NCBI RefSeq assembly: GCF_007846095.1
Contig: NZ_VOEI01000010.1
Span: 1-38,924 of the forward strand
Length of the DNA: 38,924 nt
Direction of reading: 5' to 3'
Source of the DNA: Mucilaginibacter achroorhodeus
Lineage (GTDB): Bacteria > Bacteroidota > Bacteroidia > Sphingobacteriales > Sphingobacteriaceae
Part shown: positions 16,324 through 23,405 of the stretch, piece by piece
Layout of the letters: each line of letters opens with the position of its first letter
How positions within the stretch are numbered: the first letter of the stretch is position 1
Translations under genes and position numbers: made by a program
The notes under the pieces: generated by a model
The model's database searches: none
Told to the model about the DNA's origin: nothing
Seen by the model: only the letters and a program-made list of their open reading frames with translations

Positions 16324-16391
16324 AGATGTGCAAATTTTAGATGTGCAGATGAAGGATACCAATGAACAAATGAACCATTGAACAAATGAAC
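16324..16391. repeat. Short direct repeats between VWA and MoxR genes
   Basis: AGATGTGCA occurs twice 15 bases apart (16324-16332, 16339-16347). TGAACAAATGAAC occurs twice (16363-16375, 16379-16391). The second copy contains the ATG of the ATPase gene. The stretch is low in complexity and looks like slipped duplication. Confidence 0.6.
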
Positions 16392-17888
16392 TACACAGAA
16401 ATAAAAAACCTTGGTCAGCTTAAAGAATCGGGCTATGTAAGCCGGTCGGTAAAGGATGAATTGAGGGCCAACCTCATTAAGCAACTACAAAAAAAAGAAG
16501 GTGGCTTTGAAGGCATCGTAGGTTTCGAGGATACGGTTATCCCTGATCTGCAAACGGCCATACTATCGCGCCATAATATCTTGCTTCTCGGCTTACGCGG
16601 GCAGGCTAAGACGCGTATTGCCCGCCTGTTGGTAAACCTGCTTGATGAGTATATACCCTATATAGAAGGATCAGAACTGTTTGATGATCCTTTGGCCCCT
16701 ATCTCATGGTACGGCCACGAAACAGTAGAGAAGCACAAAGATGCTACCCCTATTGCCTGGCTTCACCGCAGTGAGCGTTATACCGAGAAACTGGCAACGC
16801 CTGATGTTACCGTAGCCGACCTGATTGGCGACGTTGACCCTATTAAGGCAGCCACCATGAAACTGACCTACTCTGATGAGCGCGTTATACACTTCGGGCT
16901 AATCCCGCGTGCGCACCGCGGTATCTTTGTGATCAACGAGTTACCCGATCTGCAGGCAAGGATACAAGTATCACTTTTCAATATACTGCAGGAACGCGAT
17001 ATACAGATCCGTGGTTTTAAATTACGCTTACCTTTAGATATCGAGTTCGTGTTCACAGCCAACCCGGAGGATTACACCAACCGTGGTTCAATAGTAACTC
17101 CGCTTAAAGACCGTATCGAAAGCCAGATATTGACCCACTACCCGCGGTCTGTTGAGATCTCGCGCAAGATAACTCAGCAAGAGGCCTTATTAACACCCGA
17201 GCAGCGCGCTACGGTAGAAGCCGATGGCCTGGTGAAGGACCTGGTTGAGCAGATTGCCTTTGAAGCACGTGCATCAGAATATATCGATAAAAAATCAGGC
17301 GTATCGGCGCGTTTAACTATCGCATCGTTTGAAAACCTGATCAGCAATGCCGAACGCCGTATGATCATCAACGGTGAGAAATCAACCTTTGTTCGTATCT
17401 CCGATTTCCTTGGCGTTATCCCTGCCATTACCGGTAAAATTGAGCTGGTTTACGAGGGCGAATTGGAAGGCCCCGGCAAAGTAGCCAACATTCTTATTGG
17501 TAAAGCCATTAAAAGCCTTTTACTGCAATTCTTCCCGGACCCGGAGAAAGCAAAAAAATCAAAAGCGCCGAATCCTTATGCCGAGATCGTTAACTGGTTT
17601 GGCGATGGCAATACGGTTTCACTAATTGACAATTTGCCTTTAGCCGAATACAAAAAGCTATTAAATGGGGTACCGGGATTAAAAAGCCTGGTTAAAACTT
17701 TCCATCCCCGTCTCAGCGAAAACCAGCAATTGCTACTGATGGAGTTTGTGCTGCATGGCCTGGCCGAGTTCTCTCAACTGAACAAAGGTTTCTTAGATAA
17801 TGGCTTTGCATTTTCAGACATGTTCAACAGTTTGTTCAACCTGGAGCCGGATGACGATGATGATATAGACCTGGACGACAGGTATTAG
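16386..17888 (+). CDS. MoxR/magnesium-chelatase-like AAA+ ATPase
   Basis: A 500-residue ATPase. Walker A is GLRGQAKT (residues 69-76), with Ala before Lys as in MoxR proteins. Walker B-like GIFVINELPDL has Asn-Glu where many AAA+ proteins have Asp-Glu. A sensor-1 segment FVFTANPEDYTNRGSIVTPL and an arginine-rich LKDRIESQILTHYPR follow, as in the Mg-chelatase I/MoxR clade. A helical lid (about 250-370) and a long C-terminal domain end in an acidic tail (EPDDDDDIDLDDRY). These ATPases remodel clients with a VWA partner, here the gene directly upstream. A strong terminator follows 7 bases after the stop, so VWA-MoxR is probably a two-gene unit. Confidence 0.87.
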   Translation: MNYTEIKNLGQLKESGYVSRSVKDELRANLIKQLQKKEGGFEGIVGFEDTVIPDLQTAILSRHNILLLGLRGQAKTRIARLLVNLLDEYIPYIEGSELFDDPLAPISWYGHETVEKHKDATPIAWLHRSERYTEKLATPDVTVADLIGDVDPIKAATMKLTYSDERVIHFGLIPRAHRGIFVINELPDLQARIQVSLFNILQERDIQIRGFKLRLPLDIEFVFTANPEDYTNRGSIVTPLKDRIESQILTHYPRSVEISRKITQQEALLTPEQRATVEADGLVKDLVEQIAFEARASEYIDKKSGVSARLTIASFENLISNAERRMIINGEKSTFVRISDFLGVIPAITGKIELVYEGELEGPGKVANILIGKAIKSLLLQFFPDPEKAKKSKAPNPYAEIVNWFGDGNTVSLIDNLPLAEYKKLLNGVPGLKSLVKTFHPRLSENQQLLLMEFVLHGLAEFSQLNKGFLDNGFAFSDMFNSLFNLEPDDDDDIDLDDRY

Positions 17889-17895
17889 TCTACTA

Positions 17896-17927
17896 AAGCC
17901 CTCCCTAACCGGGAGGGCTTTTTGTTT
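17896..17927 (+). terminator. Intrinsic terminator after the VWA-MoxR unit
   Basis: A perfect 10-bp stem (AAGCCCTCCC 17896-17905 with GGGAGGGCTT 17911-17920) has a 5-nt loop and is followed by TTTGTTT. Confidence 0.88.
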
Positions 17928-18095
17928 GTCAGTCTGAGCTTGTCGAAGACCTTTACCCGCGATGAGTAGTTCGACAAGCTCACCATGAAAAAGAAAAGTA
18001 AGGAGAAACTTTTTTGTCAGTCTAAGCTCGTCGAAGACCTTTACCCGCGATGAGTGGTTCGACAAGCTCACCATGACAATAAAGCAAGGAGAATT
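17928..18095. repeat. Tandem pair of GAGCTTGTCGAA palindromes
   Basis: Two nearly identical units start at 17928 and 18016 (period 88). Each has GAGCTTGTCGAA (or AAGCTCGTCGAA) facing TTCGACAAGCTC across a shared centre GACCTTTACCCGCGATGAGT. In unit 1 the arms are 17936-17947 and 17970-17981. Translations of this element give spurious proteins of the VSLSNH/ELVE type. It fills most of the gap before the metallophosphoesterase gene. Confidence 0.85.
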
Positions 18096-18121
18096 GAATA
18101 GGCTTAACCACCAATAATTAA

Positions 18122-18129
18122 TACCTTTG
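18122..18129 (+). promoter_or_regulatory. Candidate -7 element (TACCTTTG) for the phosphoesterase operon
   Basis: TACCTTTG matches TAnnTTTG exactly and ends 8 bases before the ATG at 18138. The nearest TTG (18094-18096) is 25 bases upstream, a little too far. If real, the message would have almost no leader. Confidence 0.3.
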
Positions 18130-18137
18130 CAATACCT

Positions 18138-19418
18138 ATGCTGCAGGCCTTTTACATCATCATCATACCCTTAGTACTTTTAGCTTTAGACTATTACATT
18201 CTGCAAGGTCTGCATGCAGCATTCCGCAAATGGCCTATCACGCGCAAGAAATGGTTTTTGGTAGTTTACTGGTCGTTCTCAGTTTTCCTCATTACCGGGA
18301 TGATGGTAAGCGTTTACCTCAACCTGAGTGTAGGCGTGCGCGGAGCCCTGCTTTTGTTATTTTTCCTAATGCTGATCTTTAAACTGTTTTATGCCTTATT
18401 TATCATTGTTGATGATATTCGAAGGGCAATAAAACGCATTATCAGGAGAAGAAAGAAACGCCTTGAGAAACCCCGATCAACACCTGATGATTGGTTTGCT
18501 GAAGAGATCCCACGCTCAGATTTTTTGATGAAAGCAGGGATATTAGCCGGGGCCTTACCCTTGTATTTGTTGAAGCACAACATGTCTAAAGGCATTTACG
18601 ATTACCAGGTTAAAAATGTGACCCTTTACCTGCCCAATTTGCCCAAGGCCTTTGATGGGTTACGCATTGGGCAAATATCTGATATCCACTCCGGCAGCTT
18701 CCATAGCGTGCACAACATGCAGGGCGGTGTTGAGTTGCTGATGCAGCAAAAGGCCGACATGATATTTTTTACGGGCGACCTGGTAAACGGCCGCACCGAA
18801 GAGGTGAACCGGGTAGTGCCGGTTTTCCAGAAGGTACGCGCACCGCTGGGTGTTTATTCCATCCTGGGCAATCATGATTACGGCGATTACGGTACCTGGC
18901 CCTCGCCGCAGGATAAGCAGCGCAACATGCAGGATATGTACCAGGCGCACAAAACCATCGGCTGGGACCTGCTTGTAGACCAGCACCGCCGCATAAAGGT
19001 AGATGGTGAGGAACTTGGTATTTTGGGCATTGGCAACTGGGGCGAATTAAGCCGTTTTCCCAAATATGGTAAAATGGAAAAAGCCGTTGCCGGCACGGAT
19101 GACCTGCCGGTGAAACTGCTGCTCTCGCATGATCCATCACATTGGCGTGCGGAGGTGATCCCAAAATATCCGCAGATAGATGTAATGTTCTCCGGCCATA
19201 CCCATGGTATGCAGTTTGGTGTGCGCACCAATGATTTTCAATGGAGCCCTATCGAATACGTTTACTCTGAATGGGCAGGCCTTTATCGCGAAAAACACCA
19301 GCAAATTTATGTGAATGTGGGCTATGGCTTTTTAGGTTACCCCGGCCGAATTGGAATATTGCCGGAGATTACGATATTTGAGCTGAAAGCCGCAGCTGAT
19401 CCAGATTACAAAGCTTAA
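18138..19418 (+). CDS. Membrane-anchored metallophosphoesterase
   Basis: A 426-residue protein. Three hydrophobic helices lie in the first 110 residues (IIIIPLVLLALDYYIL, WFLVVYWSFSVFLITGMM, ALLLLFFLMLIFKLFYALFI), then a basic stretch and a fourth hydrophobic segment near residue 135. A calcineurin-like catalytic domain follows with all metal motifs: QISDIHSGSF, FFTGDLVNG, LGNHDYGDYG, LLLSHDPSHW and FSGHTHGMQFG. Relatives include the YaeI/LpxH-like group that cuts phosphate or pyrophosphate bonds, often on lipids; the substrate here is unknown. It is first in a three-gene unit with a UbiA-like protein (18 bases later) and a methyltransferase, which suggests, but does not prove, a lipid-linked substrate. 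Confidence 0.88.
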   Translation: MLQAFYIIIIPLVLLALDYYILQGLHAAFRKWPITRKKWFLVVYWSFSVFLITGMMVSVYLNLSVGVRGALLLLFFLMLIFKLFYALFIIVDDIRRAIKRIIRRRKKRLEKPRSTPDDWFAEEIPRSDFLMKAGILAGALPLYLLKHNMSKGIYDYQVKNVTLYLPNLPKAFDGLRIGQISDIHSGSFHSVHNMQGGVELLMQQKADMIFFTGDLVNGRTEEVNRVVPVFQKVRAPLGVYSILGNHDYGDYGTWPSPQDKQRNMQDMYQAHKTIGWDLLVDQHRRIKVDGEELGILGIGNWGELSRFPKYGKMEKAVAGTDDLPVKLLLSHDPSHWRAEVIPKYPQIDVMFSGHTHGMQFGVRTNDFQWSPIEYVYSEWAGLYREKHQQIYVNVGYGFLGYPGRIGILPEITIFELKAAADPDYKA

Positions 19419-19436
19419 CAAGCCGGCCTGCCATTC

Positions 19437-20324
19437 ATGAAGAAAATTTTCGCCAGCGCCTTTGATTTTTTGCTCTTCAGTAATATATTCATGGCGTTGT
19501 GTGCGGTTGCACAGGCACTGGTTACTTTCCACCTCATTGATGCGCAGCCAATTCATACGGTAACTGCGCTTTTGTTCACGTCTACACTGGGTATATATAA
19601 TTTCAGCATTCTTTTAAGCAAGCCTAAGCATCCCGAAAAGTCGCCATACAGGCGGGTGCGCTGGTTTTTTGCGCATTACCGGCTAATGGTAACCTTTACC
19701 ATGATATCACTGCTCTCGCTGGTACCGCTGTTCTTTCTGCTATCCATGGAGTCGCGTATATTGCTGGTTTTCCTGGCGGTATTGTCCTTTTGCTATAGCC
19801 TGCCCTTATTCACCGTTGGTGAACAAAAATTCGGGCTTCGCAATATTCCGGGTTTAAAGCCTTTTCTGATAACACTCGTTTGGACCCTTAGTTCCGTCCT
19901 GCTTCCTATACTGGAGGCACAAGAAGCTCATATAGCAGATGTTTCAACCCGCGATATTACCATCCTTATTGCTAAACGTTTTTTGTTAATAGGTGCTTTA
20001 ACCGTCCCTTTTGATATCCGCGACCTGTTTCAGGACAGGCAGTTTGGCCTCAAAACCATAGCAGTGGCATGGGGTGAGAAAAATGCTTACCTGTTTTGCC
20101 AGTTGCTATTGGCCGGTTACATTGTATTGCTATTTATGCTGCGCAACAACGGTTTCTCACCAGATTTTTTTGCGCTGGCGCTAACGGCGGTATTAATGGG
20201 ATGGCTCATCTTTCGATCCAAGTGGGAGAAAAACGAATATTACTACTTCTTTTACCTGGACGGCGTTTTAATACTGCAATACGTAATGCTGATAGCATTT
20301 AACTTTCTATTTGCCAAATTGTAA
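19437..20324 (+). CDS. UbiA-like membrane protein with degenerate first Asp motif
   Basis: A 295-residue integral membrane protein with about eight or nine hydrophobic helices. It resembles the UbiA prenyltransferase superfamily. The second Asp-rich motif is present (FDIRDLFQDRQFGLKTIAVAWG, about residues 183-204). Where UbiA enzymes have the first motif NDxxDxxxD there is GIYNFSILLSKPKHPEK, without Asp. This YNF type is, from memory, a recurring Bacteroidota subgroup. Without the first motif ordinary Mg-diphosphate chemistry is doubtful, so this may be a changed enzyme or a binding protein. It lies between a metallophosphoesterase and a methyltransferase, whose ATG comes 2 bases after this stop. 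Confidence 0.75.
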   Translation: MKKIFASAFDFLLFSNIFMALCAVAQALVTFHLIDAQPIHTVTALLFTSTLGIYNFSILLSKPKHPEKSPYRRVRWFFAHYRLMVTFTMISLLSLVPLFFLLSMESRILLVFLAVLSFCYSLPLFTVGEQKFGLRNIPGLKPFLITLVWTLSSVLLPILEAQEAHIADVSTRDITILIAKRFLLIGALTVPFDIRDLFQDRQFGLKTIAVAWGEKNAYLFCQLLLAGYIVLLFMLRNNGFSPDFFALALTAVLMGWLIFRSKWEKNEYYYFFYLDGVLILQYVMLIAFNFLFAKL

Positions 20325-20326
20325 GC

Positions 20327-20953
20327 ATGGCAAAAGGCAATTACGATAACGCAGCTGTATTCTACGACAGGCTTGCGCGGATGGTGTTCGGTGATAGCCT
20401 TACCAAAGCCCAGGTATATATCTTAGAGCGCATTCCTGCTAATGCAAAAATTCTGATAGTTGGTGGGGGTACCGGTTGGATACTGGACGAGATCACAAAA
20501 ATTCACCCTGCGGGATTAAATATCACTTATGTCGAGATCTCTGCAAAGATGATGGCCCTATCGCGCAAACGAAACCTTGGCGACAATAAGGTAACCTTTA
20601 TTGCGCAAGCCATTCAGCAGGCAGAGTTGAATAACGATTTTGATGTGGTGCTAACACCTTTTTTGCTCGATAACTTTTCGGAAGAGCGTTTGCCTGCAAT
20701 TTTTGATCCTATTCATAAAGCGCTTAAGCCATCAGGTCTATGGCTTTACGCCGATTTCCAGCTTACGGGTAAACTATGGCAAAACCTGATGCTGAAAAGC
20801 ATGTTGCTATTCTTTAAAGTGTTATGCGGCGTAGAATCATGGCAATTGCCAGATGCAGAAGGGATGTTTGACCGGAAAGGCTACAAAGTATTAGCAGAGC
20901 AGGAATTTTACGGGCGGTTTATCGTAAGCAGGGTGTATAGGAAATCCAAATAA
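20327..20953 (+). CDS. Class I SAM-dependent methyltransferase
   Basis: A 208-residue Rossmann-fold methyltransferase. Motif I is ILIVGGGTGWILDEI (about residues 42-56), followed by the acidic end of strand 2, YVEISAKMMALSRKR. Motif II-like FDVVLTPFLLDNF and the post-motif segment PSGLWLYADFQLTGKLWQ complete the pattern. The overall form (YDRLARMVFGDSLTKAQ start) recalls small UbiE-like methyltransferases. The target is unknown. Its ATG lies 2 bases after the UbiA-like stop, so the two are almost certainly translated from one message. A palindromic repeat begins 7 bases after its stop. Confidence 0.85.
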   Translation: MAKGNYDNAAVFYDRLARMVFGDSLTKAQVYILERIPANAKILIVGGGTGWILDEITKIHPAGLNITYVEISAKMMALSRKRNLGDNKVTFIAQAIQQAELNNDFDVVLTPFLLDNFSEERLPAIFDPIHKALKPSGLWLYADFQLTGKLWQNLMLKSMLLFFKVLCGVESWQLPDAEGMFDRKGYKVLAEQEFYGRFIVSRVYRKSK

Positions 20954-20960
20954 AATGTAT

Positions 20961-21038
20961 TTGCGAGGCTTCCGATAAATATCGGGAGCTACGGCAATCT
21001 CGTCGCACGCTATAAGATTGCCGCGCTATCGCTCGCAA
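20961..21038. repeat. Palindromic repeat, TTGCGAGG/GCAATCTC family, copy 2
   Basis: The outer arms TTGCGAG and CTCGCAA face each other. Inside, GGCAATCT pairs with AGATTGCC, and the left arm holds an inserted small hairpin, TTCCGATA-AATATCGGGAG. It sits between the ends of two convergent transcription units (methyltransferase and response regulator), where no other terminator is visible, so it may also end transcription. Confidence 0.75.
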
Positions 21039-21052
21039 TTACATCTTTTTAG

Positions 21053-21739
21053 TTAATAAACAAACTTATACCCAATACCTCTTACAGTTTGCAGGTAAGC
21101 AGGCGAATCAGGATTATCTTCAATTTTTTTGCGGAGGCGAACAATGTGCATATCCAATGTGCGGGTATTTACATCTGCATTGTAACCCCAAACTTCCATC
21201 ATCAATTCCTCGCGGTTGATCACTTTGTTCTTGTTTTTAAGGAAATATAACAGGATGCGATTTTCCAGGATAGTAAGCTCTATTTTGCGGCCGTCTTTGA
21301 TCAGCAGGTGGGTGTTTGGCTGGTGCTCCATATTGCCAAACCTGTGCGATTCTGTCTTTTCGCTGTTCAGCGAAAACTTGATCTTGCTCTCTATCATTGC
21401 CACCAAAACATCCATGTTAAACGGTTTGGTGATGTAATCGCTAACACCAAAGTTATAGGCATCTATCTTATCAATATCCTGCGCTTTTGCGGTAGTCATG
21501 ATTACCAGTTTATCAAAGCCTTTTTCGCGCAGGCTGGCACAAACTTCTGAGCCTTGTTTACCAGGCAACATCCAGTCGAGCAATACAATATCCGGCTGTT
21601 CTTCCAGTATCATTTTTTCAGCAGTTTCGCCATTGTTGCTTTCCAACACCTTGTAACCTTCGCTTTGCAGGCGCTCGCCCACTAAAAACCTAAGGTTCTC
21701 ATCATCCTCAACCAGCGCTATTTTAATTTCCTTGTTCAT
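21053..21739 (-). CDS. OmpR/PhoB-type response regulator
   Basis: A 228-residue two-domain regulator. The receiver domain (about 1-120) has the acidic pocket EDDE near residues 11-14, the phospho-acceptor D55 in IVLLDWMLPG, the switch Thr in MTTAKAQ, and the Lys in YITKPF. The C-terminal winged helix (about 135-228) has LTILENRILLYFLKNKN, the DNA-recognition region TRTLDMHIVRLRKKIED and the closing hairpin VRGIGYKFVY. It lies 16 bases after the histidine kinase stop and is the last gene of the S9-kinase-regulator unit. It resembles the Bacteroidota RprY/PhoB group; the targets are unknown. Confidence 0.93.
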   Translation of the reverse strand: MNKEIKIALVEDDENLRFLVGERLQSEGYKVLESNNGETAEKMILEEQPDIVLLDWMLPGKQGSEVCASLREKGFDKLVIMTTAKAQDIDKIDAYNFGVSDYITKPFNMDVLVAMIESKIKFSLNSEKTESHRFGNMEHQPNTHLLIKDGRKIELTILENRILLYFLKNKNKVINREELMMEVWGYNADVNTRTLDMHIVRLRKKIEDNPDSPAYLQTVRGIGYKFVY

Positions 21740-21755
21740 TTTTCTCTGTGACTAA

Positions 21756-23399
21756 CTATTTGTCTAATGGCAATGTAACTGTAAATGTTGAGCCCTCGTT
21801 TATTTTACTTGCAACGGCTATGTCGCCGTCCATAAAGTTAACCAGTTCTTTACAAAAAGCAAGGCCTAAACCTACGCTGCCATTTTGGTTATACTGGTTC
21901 TCTATGCGGTAAAACTTTTTAAACACGTCGCCCTGTTCGGCCTTGGCCATACCAATACCTTTGTCGGCAAATTTTAATACAACATTGCGGCGCTCTTGTT
22001 TGATATCAATATGCAGCTCCTTTTTGCCGGGGTGCGAATATTTATAAGCATTCTCCATCAGGTTTTGGAAAATGCTGCCTAATAACACCGGGTCGCTATT
22101 AAAAAGCTCTATCCCTTCAATGTTATAGCTTAGTTTAAAATCCGGGTATTTGATCTTAAAGGTATCGATATAACCCTGCGCAAATTCCTTTAAATTTATC
22201 GCCTCCCGATGGATGGTGATCGATCGGTTCTCCAACTGTGTAAACGATAGCAGCTTATTCATCAGATCGTTCAGTTTATCGGCCTCTTCATCCAATATTT
22301 TACCGTAGTGCCTGCGCTGGCGTTCGCTTAATTCCGCATCACCCTTAAGATTTGAGCCTGCAATTTTTATCACACTCACAGGCGTTTTAAACTCGTGGGT
22401 AAAATTGTTAATGAAATCGTATTGCAGCTTAAATATTTTAAGGTTAATGTTTAGGTTTCGATAGATCAACCAGGTTATCATCACCATAAAAACATATATA
22501 AGGAGTACAATTGCACCTATAGGCAAAAACCGCCTGTCTATTTCCCTGTTCAGGTGTTCTTTTGATGATGAGAAATACAGTTTAAAATTAGAAAATGCTC
22601 CTGTGAGTGCTGCTTCTGTTATCTTTTTGCCGCCGTCAACATCCAGCGGGTCGTATACCACGGGTTGGATGGTAACTTGCTGGTAAAGCTCGGGATGAGT
22701 ATTTTTCACTTTCAGCTTGTTGGCATCCAGCAAAAAGGTCATCATATTTTGTTTGTAGAACGCCTTGCTTTCGCTTTTACGTAACAAGGATTGATAAATC
22801 TTCACATCCTCACGACGCGGGATATTCATGTAGCTTATCTTATCCGGGTTTACATCGTAAAATGTACGAAATATCTCGTCCTGTGTTGGCAGCCGTGTAG
22901 TATCAGCAACGGTAATAAAGTGGTTCAGTTTAAGCGCCATGTGCTTAAAGTCATCCTCGTTAACAAAGGCCATATCCCTTATGCCACGTACCTTACCGCG
23001 TTTAAATTTGTATTGATAGATGGCTTTTACAGATATGCCCCGGTTATTGGTAAAGGTAAAGTTGGTTGGTTTGCTGCCAATCTGCAAATCATAAAATAAT
23101 ATCCGGCTTACAAAGGGGTACATTTTAAATACGGTGGCCGAATAATTTGCCGCTGATGCCGAATCTAAAAAGCCCTGGTAAGAAGTGATCTCCGGGATCT
23201 TCAGCTGAAAAAAATCATTATATGGCTTTGAGGTTTGATCGAGCACCTCCACCTTTTTTGACGAAAATTCGTTCTCTACGTACTTGGCAGTAAGGTTATA
23301 AGAAATGATAACGCCAATTACAAAACTCACCGTTATCAGCACCATTGATGCCGTAATCAGCGTAAAGTTTTTGCGGTATATATTCTTAGGGGCTTTCAT
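21756..23399 (-). CDS. Membrane sensor histidine kinase
   Basis: A 547-residue kinase. TM1 is about residues 13-35 and TM2 about 291-313, enclosing a periplasmic region of about 255 residues that matches no sensor domain I can name. The phosphoacceptor is H335 in NNFTHEFKTPVSVIKI. The ATP-binding domain has the N box LMENAYKYSHPG, G1 DKGIGMAK, F box-like FKKFYR and G2 GSVGLGLAFCKEL. No HAMP domain is evident; the helix after TM2 runs almost directly into the H box. Its ATG starts 6 bases after the S9-protein stop and the regulator follows 16 bases later, so all three are likely one message. The large sensor region and the upstream S9-like lipoprotein suggest joint periplasmic sensing (inference). 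Confidence 0.92.
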   Translation of the reverse strand: MKAPKNIYRKNFTLITASMVLITVSFVIGVIISYNLTAKYVENEFSSKKVEVLDQTSKPYNDFFQLKIPEITSYQGFLDSASAANYSATVFKMYPFVSRILFYDLQIGSKPTNFTFTNNRGISVKAIYQYKFKRGKVRGIRDMAFVNEDDFKHMALKLNHFITVADTTRLPTQDEIFRTFYDVNPDKISYMNIPRREDVKIYQSLLRKSESKAFYKQNMMTFLLDANKLKVKNTHPELYQQVTIQPVVYDPLDVDGGKKITEAALTGAFSNFKLYFSSSKEHLNREIDRRFLPIGAIVLLIYVFMVMITWLIYRNLNINLKIFKLQYDFINNFTHEFKTPVSVIKIAGSNLKGDAELSERQRRHYGKILDEEADKLNDLMNKLLSFTQLENRSITIHREAINLKEFAQGYIDTFKIKYPDFKLSYNIEGIELFNSDPVLLGSIFQNLMENAYKYSHPGKKELHIDIKQERRNVVLKFADKGIGMAKAEQGDVFKKFYRIENQYNQNGSVGLGLAFCKELVNFMDGDIAVASKINEGSTFTVTLPLDK

Positions 23400-23405
23400 G
23401 CCAGG

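Noticed and set aside
17814..18074. 86-codon minus-strand frame
   Set aside because: It is a translation of the GAGCTTGTCGAA palindromes and the end of the MoxR-type gene; the VSLSNH/ELVE-type peptide is a known artefact of such repeats.
17928..18095. Possible CRISPR array
   Set aside because: Only two units, each palindromic over most of its length, with no short repeat/spacer pattern and no cas genes.
18769..19231. Two long minus-strand frames of 131 and 114 codons
   Set aside because: They lie opposite the conserved metal motifs of the metallophosphoesterase and have no recognisable fold.
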